A stretch of DNA of 64,000 nt from NCBI GenBank assembly GCA_035353815.1, contig DAOQAG010000015.1:17024-81023 (forward strand). The letters are read 5' to 3'. The position numbers and the translations under genes are program-made. The DNA is from JAKPUX01 sp035353815. GTDB taxonomy: Bacteria; Zhuqueibacterota; Zhuqueibacteria; Residuimicrobiales; Residuimicrobiaceae. Shown here piece by piece: positions 8,014 through 16,044 of the stretch. The notes beneath the pieces were generated by a model that was not told the DNA's origin, ran no database searches, and saw nothing but the letters and a program-made list of their open reading frames with translations. Position 1 is the stretch's first letter. Each line of letters begins with the position of its first letter.

Positions 8014-9276
8014 TCAGACCCCCGCAGCCCGGGCGACGATCCATTGTACCCGGCGCAGATACTCCGAGTAGCTGTAGTCGCGTTCCGCCAGGGCCGCCGC
8101 AGCGGCGACGCGCCGGGCCGAGGCCTCGCGCTGTTCGAGCGCTTCCCGTATCCCCGCGGCAAAGGCCGCCGGTGTGGTGCCGGCCAGGACCGCCACCTCG
8201 TCGTTGAGGATCTGGGTGTGGGTGATGTGGCGCGTGGCGACGATGATCCGCCCCGAGCGCAGGTAGGAATAGATCTTGAGCGGCGAGTTGGTACCGCTGA
8301 GCCGCGGCGAAACCAGCACCTCGGCGATATCGATAAAACCGGGGATCTGCTGCGGCTGCACGAATCCGGTGAACACCACGTGGTCGGCCACGCCATGCTG
8401 CCGCGCCAGCGCCCGGCCGGCCTCGACCTGATCCGGGCTGCCGCCGACGAGGAGGAACTTGATCCCGGCACCGCCGCCGCTGGCGCCCGCACCGGGCGGA
8501 TTCGCAGGCGCTGCGCCCGGCCCACCCGCGGCCAGCAGCTGCGCCGCGCACTCGATCAGCAGCGGAATGCCCTGATAGGCCTCGAGGGTGCCGTAATAGA
8601 GGACGATGCGGGCCTCGCCGAGGCCGTAGCGGGCGCGCAGCTGTGCCGCCTGGCCAGGCTCGGGCGGAAAGACCAGGGCATTGTCGGCCACATTCTCGAT
8701 CAGCCGGCTGGTGACGCCGGGGAATTTCTCCTCGACATAGCTCTGCAGCTCGGGGCAGATGGTGATCACGGCCGCAGCCTGGCGGATGGTCCGCGCCTCG
8801 AGGCGCTCAAAGGCCCCCACCAGCAGCCGGGACTGCGAGTAGCGAAAGTTGTGGAGCTGCTGCGGCAGCGAGGAGTGCATGTCGTAGAGATGCGGCATGC
8901 GGTAGCGGCGCGCCAGGTTGACGCCGAAAAAGCCCGCCTCCTCATGGGTGTGGAGGAGGTCATAGCCGCCGCGGGCGGCCATCTGCCGCGCGCGGCGCCA
9001 GAGCACCGCATCGAGCAGGATCTTGGCCTTCGAGGGGCCGATCTTGACCTGGTCGATGCCGGGCACACGTGCGGCGCGGAGAATGCGCAGCCCGGGCATC
9101 GGCACATCCTGACCGATGGGATAGGTGACCAGATCGACCTCGTGGCCGAGCAGGGTCAACGCCTTGATGCGATGCAGAACGCTGAAGGGGGTGCCGCGCG
9201 GCTGAAACCAGGGCTGCGGTGCGATCATGAGAATGCGCAGCTTCTTTTCGACAGGGGGTAGGGAAAAGTTGATCAT
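8014..9276 (-). CDS. Glycosyltransferase family 4 protein
   Basis: 420 residues, GT-B fold. The N-terminal domain begins LRILMIAPQPWFQPRGTPFS and has LLHTHEEAGFFGVNLAR; the C-terminal domain has IVLYYGTLEAYQGIPLLIEC and FLLVGGSP. The usual EX7E donor-binding element near the C-terminus appears altered: SPRLSGTNSPLKIYSYLRSG has Ser/Thr-Asn where Glu-Gly is typical, keeping the 'P.Ki.eY...G' part. A Pro/Gly/Ala-rich insertion is seen near residue 260. It lies between the polyprenyl-phosphate sugar transferase (15 bases) and asnB (6 bases), so it probably adds a sugar to the lipid-linked repeat unit in the cytoplasm. Confidence 0.82.
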   Translation of the reverse strand: MINFSLPPVEKKLRILMIAPQPWFQPRGTPFSVLHRIKALTLLGHEVDLVTYPIGQDVPMPGLRILRAARVPGIDQVKIGPSKAKILLDAVLWRRARQMAARGGYDLLHTHEEAGFFGVNLARRYRMPHLYDMHSSLPQQLHNFRYSQSRLLVGAFERLEARTIRQAAAVITICPELQSYVEEKFPGVTSRLIENVADNALVFPPEPGQAAQLRARYGLGEARIVLYYGTLEAYQGIPLLIECAAQLLAAGGPGAAPANPPGAGASGGGAGIKFLLVGGSPDQVEAGRALARQHGVADHVVFTGFVQPQQIPGFIDIAEVLVSPRLSGTNSPLKIYSYLRSGRIIVATRHITHTQILNDEVAVLAGTTPAAFAAGIREALEQREASARRVAAAAALAERDYSYSEYLRRVQWIVARAAGV

Positions 9277-9291
9277 CCGGATACAATCCTG

Positions 9292-10749
9292 TTATTCGGC
9301 GCCATAGCCGGTGAGTACGACGAAGAAGGTCTTGAAGAGGATCTTGATGTCGAGCCAGAGCGACCAGGTGTCGATATATTCGAGATCCATTTTCATCCAT
9401 TTGTCAAAGCCGATCTTGTTGCGTCCGCTCACCTGCCAGATGCAGGTGATGCCCGGCTTGAGGCTGAGGCGGCGGCGCTGCCAGACCTTGTAATCCTCGA
9501 CCTCGCCGACCAGCGGCGGCCGCGGGCCGACCACGCTCATATCGCCCATGAGGACGTTGAAGAGCTGCGGCAGTTCGTCGATGCTGCTCTTGCGGATAAT
9601 CCAGCCGATGGTCGTGATGCGCGGGTCGCGCTTGATCTTGAAGACCGGCCCGTCCATCTCGTTCTGCTGCATCAGGTCCTTCTTGCGCGCCTCTGCATCG
9701 GCGACCATCGAGCGGAACTTGAAGAGGGTGAACTTGCGGCCGTTGAGCCCAATGCGGGTTTGCTTGAAGAGCACCGGCCCCTGCGAGGTCAGCTTGATCA
9801 GCAGCGCCACCAGGGCGATCACTGGCGAAAAGAGGAGCAGCGAGAACGAGGCGATCACCAGGTCCATCATCCGCTTGATGAAGAGCTGCCACTCCTTGGC
9901 ATGAAAGGTCTCGAATTCGAGCAGGGGAAAGCCATTAAAGTCGGTCTGGCGCGTCCGCGCAATGTGGATATTGAAGAGATCCAGGGCGATCGAGGTGGAG
10001 ATGCCGAGTTCCTCACACGAGAGGATCGCCTCCTCGATGCGGTGCAGCCAGAGGCGCGGCACGACAAAGATGACGCGGTCGATCACCACCCGCTTGACGA
10101 TGAAGGGGATGTCCTGGATGCGGCCGATGACGCGGTAGCCATCCACCTCCTTGCCGTACATGCCATGCTCGTCATCGATCAGCCCGACGATATGCAGGCC
10201 CCAGTTGGAGTGGAGTTTGATGGCCCGGATAAAATCGCGCGCCCGCCGGCCGGTACCGACGATGAGGAGATTCTCACGGTTGTAGCCGCGGCTGTGGACC
10301 CGGTCGAGGAAGAGGAGCAGCAGCTTGCGCTGCCCCAGCAGCAGGGCGAAGGCGAGGATGACAAAGACGGAAAAATAGAGCCGGCTCGCCAGCTCCAGCT
10401 TGAGCAAAAAGATGAGGCTGCCCGAGGCGACCGTCGCCCACACCGTCGAGACAAAGAGGAGCCAGGTGAATTTGCGGAATGAGCGGGTGCGGTAGTTGCG
10501 GTAAAGGCCGTAGAGCGAAAAGATCGCGCTCCAGATGAGCGGAAAGCCGATGATCATCTTCCAGTAATTGGAGGCGAAATAGAGAAAGCCTGAGAAGGTA
10601 GGCGAGACTGCGTAGGCCTTGACGTTGAGTTCGGCCACGGTGCGGATATATTCATCGACGAAATAGGCCAGGGGAAAAGTCAGCAGCAGGGTGAGCAGAT
10701 CCGCCACCCGCATCACATGCCCCAGGAATCTTTCCTTTTCTGATACCAT
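9292..10749 (-). CDS. Polyprenyl-phosphate sugar phosphotransferase (WbaP/WcaJ type), initiating enzyme
   Basis: 485 residues with the full three-part architecture: four to five N-terminal membrane helices (about residues 12-135), a CoA-binding-like central domain starting ENLLIVGTGRRARDFIRAIK (about 158-177), and a C-terminal bacterial sugar transferase domain from KRMMDLVIASFSLLLFSP (about 289). The catalytic region shows KFRSM, the DELPQLFNVLMGDMSVVGPR box and WQVSGRN. It transfers a hexose 1-phosphate from UDP-sugar to undecaprenyl phosphate, the first step of repeat-unit assembly. With the downstream GT4 and upstream Wzc and Wza genes it defines the left locus as a lipid-linked exopolysaccharide system. 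Confidence 0.9.
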   Translation of the reverse strand: MVSEKERFLGHVMRVADLLTLLLTFPLAYFVDEYIRTVAELNVKAYAVSPTFSGFLYFASNYWKMIIGFPLIWSAIFSLYGLYRNYRTRSFRKFTWLLFVSTVWATVASGSLIFLLKLELASRLYFSVFVILAFALLLGQRKLLLLFLDRVHSRGYNRENLLIVGTGRRARDFIRAIKLHSNWGLHIVGLIDDEHGMYGKEVDGYRVIGRIQDIPFIVKRVVIDRVIFVVPRLWLHRIEEAILSCEELGISTSIALDLFNIHIARTRQTDFNGFPLLEFETFHAKEWQLFIKRMMDLVIASFSLLLFSPVIALVALLIKLTSQGPVLFKQTRIGLNGRKFTLFKFRSMVADAEARKKDLMQQNEMDGPVFKIKRDPRITTIGWIIRKSSIDELPQLFNVLMGDMSVVGPRPPLVGEVEDYKVWQRRRLSLKPGITCIWQVSGRNKIGFDKWMKMDLEYIDTWSLWLDIKILFKTFFVVLTGYGAE

Positions 10750-10818
10750 AGTACTCTGTTTTTAGGATCATGGCCAGTGCGGTTGCAGGCAGCTGACCGG
10801 GGCCGGGCAATGGATGCA

Positions 10819-11769
10819 CTACATGTAATATTGTTTGAACCACTCGGCGAAGGCGCTGACCCCCTCTTCGATCGGGGTGACCGGCCGGTACCCCAGTTCG
10901 CTGCGGGCACGGCTGATGTCGGCATAGGTGATCGCCACATCGCCGGGCTGTTCGGGAAGGAACTCTAACTGCGCCTTGCGCCCCAGGGCCGCCTCGATGA
11001 GCCGGATGAGCTGGAGCAGCTCGATCGTATGAGATTCGCCGAGGTTGTAGAGATGATAGCCGTCGCAGCGTTCCATCGCGGCATAGAGCCCGCCGATGAT
11101 GTCGCCGATGAAGGTATAGTCACGGCGCGAGGTGCCGTCACCGAATACCGGCACCGGCCGGCCATCGGCGATGAGCCGGGCGAACTTGAAGATCGCCATA
11201 TCCGGGCGCATGCGCGGCCCGTAGACAGTGAAAAAGCGCATGCAGCTCACCGACACGCCGTAGAGATGGTGATAGGTATAGCCGATCAGCTCGCAGGCTT
11301 TTTTGGTCGCCGCATAGGGGGAGATGGGATGGTCCACCGGATCGCTTTCGGCGAAGGGGACCTTGCGGTTGTTGCCATAAACCGAAGAGGAGGAGGCCAG
11401 GACCATCCGCGGCACGCTGTAGAGACGGCAGGCCTCGAGGAGATGGAGCGTGCCCTGGACGTTGACCTGCTCGTAGAGCAGGGGCTCCTGGATGGAGGGC
11501 CGGACGCCGGCGCGGGCGGCCAGATGCACGACCTGGTCATAGCTGCCCGCGGCGAAGAGCGCCTCGACCATCGCGCGGTCGACGATATCGCCTTCGACCA
11601 GGCGGTAAGCGGGATGGCCGAGGAAGGGCTGCACATTGGCCCGCTTCAGGGCGGGATCGTAATAGGTATTGAAATTGTCCAGGCAGTCGACCGCATGGCC
11701 CGCGTCGAGCAGGGTACGGGTGAAATGCGAGCCGATAAAGCCGGCGCCGCCGGTCAAGAGAATGCGCAT
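10819..11769 (-). CDS. NAD-dependent UDP-sugar epimerase (UDP-glucuronate 4-epimerase-like)
   Basis: 316 residues. N-terminal GGAGFIGSH at residues 7-15; active-site elements LASSSSVYGNN (Ser) and YAATKKACE (YxxxK); C-terminal substrate region FTVYGPRMRPDMAIFKFARL, typical of UDP-glucuronate/UDP-glucose 4-epimerases. It supplies a nucleotide sugar for the left exopolysaccharide locus. It starts 19 bases after the stop of the tyrosine autokinase gene. Which epimer is made cannot be decided by reading. Confidence 0.85.
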   Translation of the reverse strand: MRILLTGGAGFIGSHFTRTLLDAGHAVDCLDNFNTYYDPALKRANVQPFLGHPAYRLVEGDIVDRAMVEALFAAGSYDQVVHLAARAGVRPSIQEPLLYEQVNVQGTLHLLEACRLYSVPRMVLASSSSVYGNNRKVPFAESDPVDHPISPYAATKKACELIGYTYHHLYGVSVSCMRFFTVYGPRMRPDMAIFKFARLIADGRPVPVFGDGTSRRDYTFIGDIIGGLYAAMERCDGYHLYNLGESHTIELLQLIRLIEAALGRKAQLEFLPEQPGDVAITYADISRARSELGYRPVTPIEEGVSAFAEWFKQYYM

Positions 11770-11788
11770 GGGTGCCGTGATCCGTCGA

Positions 11789-14098
11789 TTAATAATGATA
11801 ATAGCTGTAATTCTGCACCAGCTGGGTATCCGAGCTGTTGAGCACGGCGCCGACCAGCTTGACGGGCACCGTGTGAAATATTTCCATCTTTTCCTTCGCC
11901 TTGCCGATGCGGGTCTTGCCGGCCCGCACGACCATCACCATGGCGTTGACCTGGGTGCCGAGGACGACCGCGTCGGTGGCGGCATCCAGGGGCGGTGTGT
12001 CGAAGAGGACGATATCGAACTTGCGGCTGGCCTCGTCGAGGAAACGCCGCATCAAGGGCGAACCGAGCAGCTCCGAGGGATTGGGCATCAGAGCGCCGCA
12101 GCTGATGAACGAGAGATTGGGGATATGCGTCTGCTGCACGATCGCCGACAGGGTGACGGTGGAACTGAGATAGTTGGCCAGTCCCGGCTCGCGCCGCATC
12201 TGAAAGGTGTTGTGCAGCACGCCGCGGCGGAGGTCGGCATCGACGAGCAGGGTATTGGTGCGCTGCTGCGCGAAAATGATGGCCAGATTCGACGCGGTAA
12301 AGGACTTGCCCTCCTCCGGGGCGACGCTGGTGATGGCGATCGAGTGCGGCCGCTCATGCGTCCGCGAAAAGATGATCTGGGTGCGCAGCGCCCGGTAGGC
12401 CTCGCCGATCGGAGTCGGCGAATAGTCGTGCGTCACCAACTGGCGGTCGATCTGCTTGGCCTTCTCATGATCGTGATACTCGGGGATGTCCTTGAAATCG
12501 ACATTGGGAATCGCCCCGAGCACCTTGAGGTTGAGATGCTTCTCGACATCTCCCGGCGTGCGGATGTGGCGGTCGGCGAGATCGATGACCAGCGAAAAGG
12601 CCAGGCCGAGCGCCAGGCCGATCGCACCGCCGATAAAGACCTTGGTTGACTTGGATGGGTTGATCGGAACCGTCGGCTGGATCGCCCGGTCGAGGATGGC
12701 GATATCCTCGCCCTCGCCGCCATCGGCAATGTCCAGCTTTTGCAGCTTGGTGTAGAGGGTCGTGTAATGATCCTCGCTGATGCGCTTGTTGCGCTCGAGC
12801 TCCATCAGACGGTATTCGTCGTCCGGCAGCATGCGCTGCTGCGCCTGGATCTGGTCCATCTTGGTGCGGGTTTCGGTCTCCCGCTGCGCCAGGGTGTTGC
12901 GGAAGTTCGAGGCGAAGGCGATGATGTTATCCTGGGTCTCGCGGATGCTCGACCGCAGGCTGACCAGGGGCGCATAATCGTCGGAATAGTCGCGAGAGAG
13001 GTCCGAAAGCTGCTTTTCCTGCGAGTCGAGTTGGTCGCGCAGCAGGGCCAGGGCCGGCTCGTCGCGCATCGCGGAAAAATTGGCGAGCTGGCGGACGATG
13101 AGGCGGCGGTACTGCTCCGGATCCGAGCCGACCACCGGCTCGCCCAGCTTTTGCAGGAGCTGGGTCAACTGCTCGCGCTGCTGCGGAATCTCGCGCAGGG
13201 TATAGCTGTTGAGCTGCATCTCATCGAGAATGGTCTTTTTGGCCGCATCGAGCGAGAGGGGATATTTGGAATAAAAGGTGCGCAGATCGGCATCGGCGCC
13301 GCGCACCTTGGCGGCTGCGATCTCGAGACTGCCCTCGAGCCGCTTGCGGTAAGAGTTGGCATCGCGGTCGCGCAGCCGCAGCGTCTCCTGGACGTAGATG
13401 TCCGCGATCTGGTTGAGCTGATCATCGAGATTCTCACGGTCTGGCCCCTTGATCGTCAGCTTCATCAGGTTGCCGTTCTTGCTCACCTCGGCGGTCACCA
13501 TGCCGTTGAGTTCGGCCACCGCTTTCTCGAAAGGCCGGATCCTGAAATTGACGAATTGCGGTTTTTCGACAAATTTCGGGTTGAGCCGGAAAATGAAACC
13601 GTTGCAGGTATCCGGCCGCGACAGCACATCCCAGACACTCAGACTGTCGAGCAGGGTCTCTTTGGGGTACTCGACCAGAAAGATCGAAAAGGTGCCGCTC
13701 GAGTCGACCTGGATCTTGTATTTGCCGGGGACCGGACTGGTGGTGGTGTGGAACTCGCTAAAGACCTCGCCCTGGGGGCCGGACTTGGTCCCCATCTGCA
13801 GGACCAGGCCCATGCGCGCCGCGACGCGCTCGGCAAAACTGCGGCTGCGCAGCTCGGCCTGACGGCTCCAGCTGAGGATGGTTTCGGACTCGGTGTCGAA
13901 GCTGCGCGTTTTGATGGTGGCAAAGGTGCTGTAGATGGGCACCTCATTTTTCGAATCCCAGTAAAACCAGGCGGCCCCCACAGCGGCAAGCACGAGAATG
14001 ACCCACTTCCGCTTCCAGAAGCCCTTGAAAAATTTGCCAAAATCCATGGAGGGACCCTGCGGTTCACCTCCACCCTGCAAGAGATCGAGATCGTCCAT
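11789..14098 (-). CDS. Polysaccharide co-polymerase with tyrosine autokinase (Wzc/BY-kinase)
   Basis: 769 residues. Domain order: first membrane helix about 34-50 (VILVLAAVGAAWFYW), a long periplasmic Wzz-like region with coiled coil, second helix about 485-503 (VFIGGAIGLALGLAFSLV), then a cytoplasmic BY-kinase. Walker A is SVAPEEGKSFTASN (about 590-603), Walker A' LLVDADLRRG (about 617), Walker B FDIVLFDTPP (about 695). The C-terminus is the tyrosine cluster YSYYHY, the autophosphorylation tail, here short. It controls polymer length and export with the adjacent Wza-like lipid-side exporter, whose stop is 6 bases upstream. Kinase and transmembrane parts are on one chain, the proteobacterial/FCB arrangement rather than the split Gram-positive one. 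Confidence 0.93.
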   Translation of the reverse strand: MDDLDLLQGGGEPQGPSMDFGKFFKGFWKRKWVILVLAAVGAAWFYWDSKNEVPIYSTFATIKTRSFDTESETILSWSRQAELRSRSFAERVAARMGLVLQMGTKSGPQGEVFSEFHTTTSPVPGKYKIQVDSSGTFSIFLVEYPKETLLDSLSVWDVLSRPDTCNGFIFRLNPKFVEKPQFVNFRIRPFEKAVAELNGMVTAEVSKNGNLMKLTIKGPDRENLDDQLNQIADIYVQETLRLRDRDANSYRKRLEGSLEIAAAKVRGADADLRTFYSKYPLSLDAAKKTILDEMQLNSYTLREIPQQREQLTQLLQKLGEPVVGSDPEQYRRLIVRQLANFSAMRDEPALALLRDQLDSQEKQLSDLSRDYSDDYAPLVSLRSSIRETQDNIIAFASNFRNTLAQRETETRTKMDQIQAQQRMLPDDEYRLMELERNKRISEDHYTTLYTKLQKLDIADGGEGEDIAILDRAIQPTVPINPSKSTKVFIGGAIGLALGLAFSLVIDLADRHIRTPGDVEKHLNLKVLGAIPNVDFKDIPEYHDHEKAKQIDRQLVTHDYSPTPIGEAYRALRTQIIFSRTHERPHSIAITSVAPEEGKSFTASNLAIIFAQQRTNTLLVDADLRRGVLHNTFQMRREPGLANYLSSTVTLSAIVQQTHIPNLSFISCGALMPNPSELLGSPLMRRFLDEASRKFDIVLFDTPPLDAATDAVVLGTQVNAMVMVVRAGKTRIGKAKEKMEIFHTVPVKLVGAVLNSSDTQLVQNYSYYHY

Positions 14099-14104
14099 AT
14101 CCGG

Positions 14105-14806
14105 CTACAGATTGGTGTTGGTTTTGTTATAGTTCATCAGGGTCAGATAAAAGGTCAGCATCGCCATGCCGAATTGCAGATAGCGGATGATGGTATCAAA
14201 TGAAATCCGGTTCACCCGCGGAGCGACGATTTCGTCACCCGACTGCAGGCCGAGCTCGTAGAGCGACTGGCCGCGGTAAAAGGCATCACCGAAACCGCGA
14301 TAGAGCGGCTCGCCTTTGCGCACGATGTACATGTCCTCAAAAGAAGAGAGCGTGTGCAGGCCGCCGACCTCCTTCATCACCTCCCAGAAGGAGATGTTGG
14401 GATTGAAGCGGTAGAGCCCGGGCTGGGAAAAACCGCCCTTGAGTTCGAGGCGGATCAGGGGCACGACGAGTATCAGCGGTTCCTTGGCGAAGGGCTTGAA
14501 TTTCTCCTGCAGGACCTGGGCGATCTCTTCGGGCTTGAGGCCGGCGATCTGCACCCGGCCGAGCGGGCCGAGGGAGATCTGGCCGAGACCGTCGACCACG
14601 TACTCCTTGTCGTGATAATTGCCGACGAATTTGGCCTTGTCCGAGGGAAAAAGATTCTCGTAAATATAGAGGTGGATGGCATCACCCGGAGTGACGCGCA
14701 GCGCCTCCGGGGCGAGTTCCTGTGCGGCGGCCGGATGCAGCACGGCGAGCGCGAGCAGCAGGGCGGCCGGCATCAACCCGTGCAGATCAATCAACGGGCG
14801 TTTCAT
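14105..14806 (-). CDS. Polysaccharide export protein (small Wza family)
   Basis: 233 residues with a signal peptide (hydrophobic LMPAALLLALAVLHPAAAQ, predicted cut after AAA). The Poly_export domain runs from about residue 36 (LRVTPGDAIHLYIYE) to 115, followed by one SLBB-like segment (GGFSQPGLYRFNPNISFWEV). A single helix near the C-terminus (YLQFGMAMLTFYLTLM) is the type that spans the outer membrane in Wza. No lipobox cysteine is seen. RBS AGGAG lies 5 bases before the ATG. It is shorter than Wza (about 380 residues) and differs clearly from the multi-SLBB exporter at the right edge, so the two loci have separate export channels. Confidence 0.87.
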   Translation of the reverse strand: MKRPLIDLHGLMPAALLLALAVLHPAAAQELAPEALRVTPGDAIHLYIYENLFPSDKAKFVGNYHDKEYVVDGLGQISLGPLGRVQIAGLKPEEIAQVLQEKFKPFAKEPLILVVPLIRLELKGGFSQPGLYRFNPNISFWEVMKEVGGLHTLSSFEDMYIVRKGEPLYRGFGDAFYRGQSLYELGLQSGDEIVAPRVNRISFDTIIRYLQFGMAMLTFYLTLMNYNKTNTNL

Positions 14807-14902
14807 GTCAACTCCTATGCATGGTATGACCAGGGCGGCCTGACAGTGGCTGCAAGAAAGGGAGATCCCGGCGCTGCAGGCCCGGGAGGACGGGCGACCG
14901 GA

Positions 14903-15631
14903 TCAGCGAGATCGATAGAACCGGTACCGCTTGGCCTTGGTCTCGAGTCCGAGGCGCTTGAGGATGCCGCGCAGTTTGAACAAACCGATCCGCGTGTAGC
15001 CGAATCGGGGCGAGTTGAGCTGCCGCTTGATGCCAAAGGGAGTCATCAGCGGATTTTCCGTGACCAGCTTTTTGATTTTTTCGTTGAGCGGCAGATCGAC
15101 GTCATCGATGGCGCGGCCGCGGGCGACCGTGATCGTGCGCGCGGTGCGGTTCTCCTTGCTCACCGGGGGGAGAAAATCGGCGGGATTCTCGACGGCGCGG
15201 TCGGTTTCCCATACCGGTGCCGCCGCGGTCGTGCCGGTCCGGTCCATCAGGGCCGCACGCAGATCCACCCCCTGGCAAAAATCATAATCGTCGATGGCTT
15301 CCTCGAGGGAATCATAGCAGGTCAGAATTCGGTTGAACTCGAGCATTTCGAACACTTCATTCACTTCCGGGATCATTTGAATAATTTTGAGATCCCCGCC
15401 CTGCTCACGCAGTCCGCGGATCTCCCCGACGAATACCCCCCACCCCGCACTGCTTACATAGTTTACTGCACCCAGATCGATGATGATCTGTGAGACCCCC
15501 TCGTGAATGACTTCGGTCAGCTGGCGCTGCAATTCGGGCGATGTGGTGGTATCGACATACCCCCGCACACGAAACAGCCCGATGTCGCGCAGGGCGCCGA
15601 CACGGTCCACGGTTATTTCAATACCATCCAT
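14903..15631 (-). CDS. STAS-domain (anti-anti-sigma-like) regulator with C-terminal winged-helix-like domain
   Basis: 242 residues from the ATG at 15631; an in-frame GTG at 15715 would add 28 residues but has no spaced RBS. Residues about 3-105 form a STAS domain: IGLFRVRGYVDTTTSPELQ, then IIIDLGAVNYVSSAGWGVF, where Ser60/Ser61 occupy the place of the phosphorylated serine of SpoIIAA-type antagonists. A linker (about 120-175) leads to a basic C-terminal region, LNEKIKKLVTENPLMTPFG through RIGLFKLRGILKRLGLETK, which reads like the winged helix of transposase-type HTH domains. It stands at the head of the left exopolysaccharide operon, 96 bases before wza, so it may sense a phosphorylation signal and act on that promoter. 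The partner kinase is not adjacent; an RsbW-like protein is encoded at 32772-33212. Confidence 0.75.
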   Translation of the reverse strand: MDGIEITVDRVGALRDIGLFRVRGYVDTTTSPELQRQLTEVIHEGVSQIIIDLGAVNYVSSAGWGVFVGEIRGLREQGGDLKIIQMIPEVNEVFEMLEFNRILTCYDSLEEAIDDYDFCQGVDLRAALMDRTGTTAAAPVWETDRAVENPADFLPPVSKENRTARTITVARGRAIDDVDLPLNEKIKKLVTENPLMTPFGIKRQLNSPRFGYTRIGLFKLRGILKRLGLETKAKRYRFYRSR

Positions 15632-16044
15632 CCAAAGCCTGTCAAATTTAACTGAATTGAACTCCGCAGCGGCCGGGCGTTCCCATCCCCCCGAGCCCGT
15701 ACAGCCGTTGGCCACCTTTATGCAAAGTTAATGCCAGCAAATCGCAGGCTGCCGGCGCCCCCTCCCGCCGGATGACGCAGATGTGGTCAGGTCTATCCTA
15801 TTGTGTTCTATGCCATTGGTACAGCCTGGAACAGCCGGCGCCGGTCGGCGCTGCAACGTCCGCGCCGTCGCCGGACAAGAATCTGTCGTGACGCAAAACA
15901 TGATTGTTTCAAAGTGAAACAGAGCGGAGCGGCAGCCGGCAAACAAAAACCCCTTGAGAACAGGGGTTGTTGCCCGGGCGGAATCGCAGGCCGGGGGGTG
16001 AGGGATACAGCCGTAGTGGGGGCAGCGTTGGCAAGACATCCGGC
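15632..16044. other. Intergenic region between glgA and the STAS gene
   Basis: 413 bases without a credible gene. It holds the glgA terminator (15944-15971) and the expected promoter region of the STAS/exopolysaccharide operon. A perfect palindromic element TGTTTC-AAAGT-GAAACA lies at 15905-15921, an operator-like inverted repeat of unknown meaning. I could not find a convincing -35/-10 pair. Short open frames on both strands (for example 15803-16081 plus) look like noise. Confidence 0.6.
15944..15971 (-). terminator. Rho-independent terminator of glgA
   Basis: Read on the minus strand: AACCCC, a 9-base loop, GGGGTT, continuing TTTTG. It lies 74 bases after the glgA stop codon and ends that transcript before the STAS operon. 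Confidence 0.6.
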
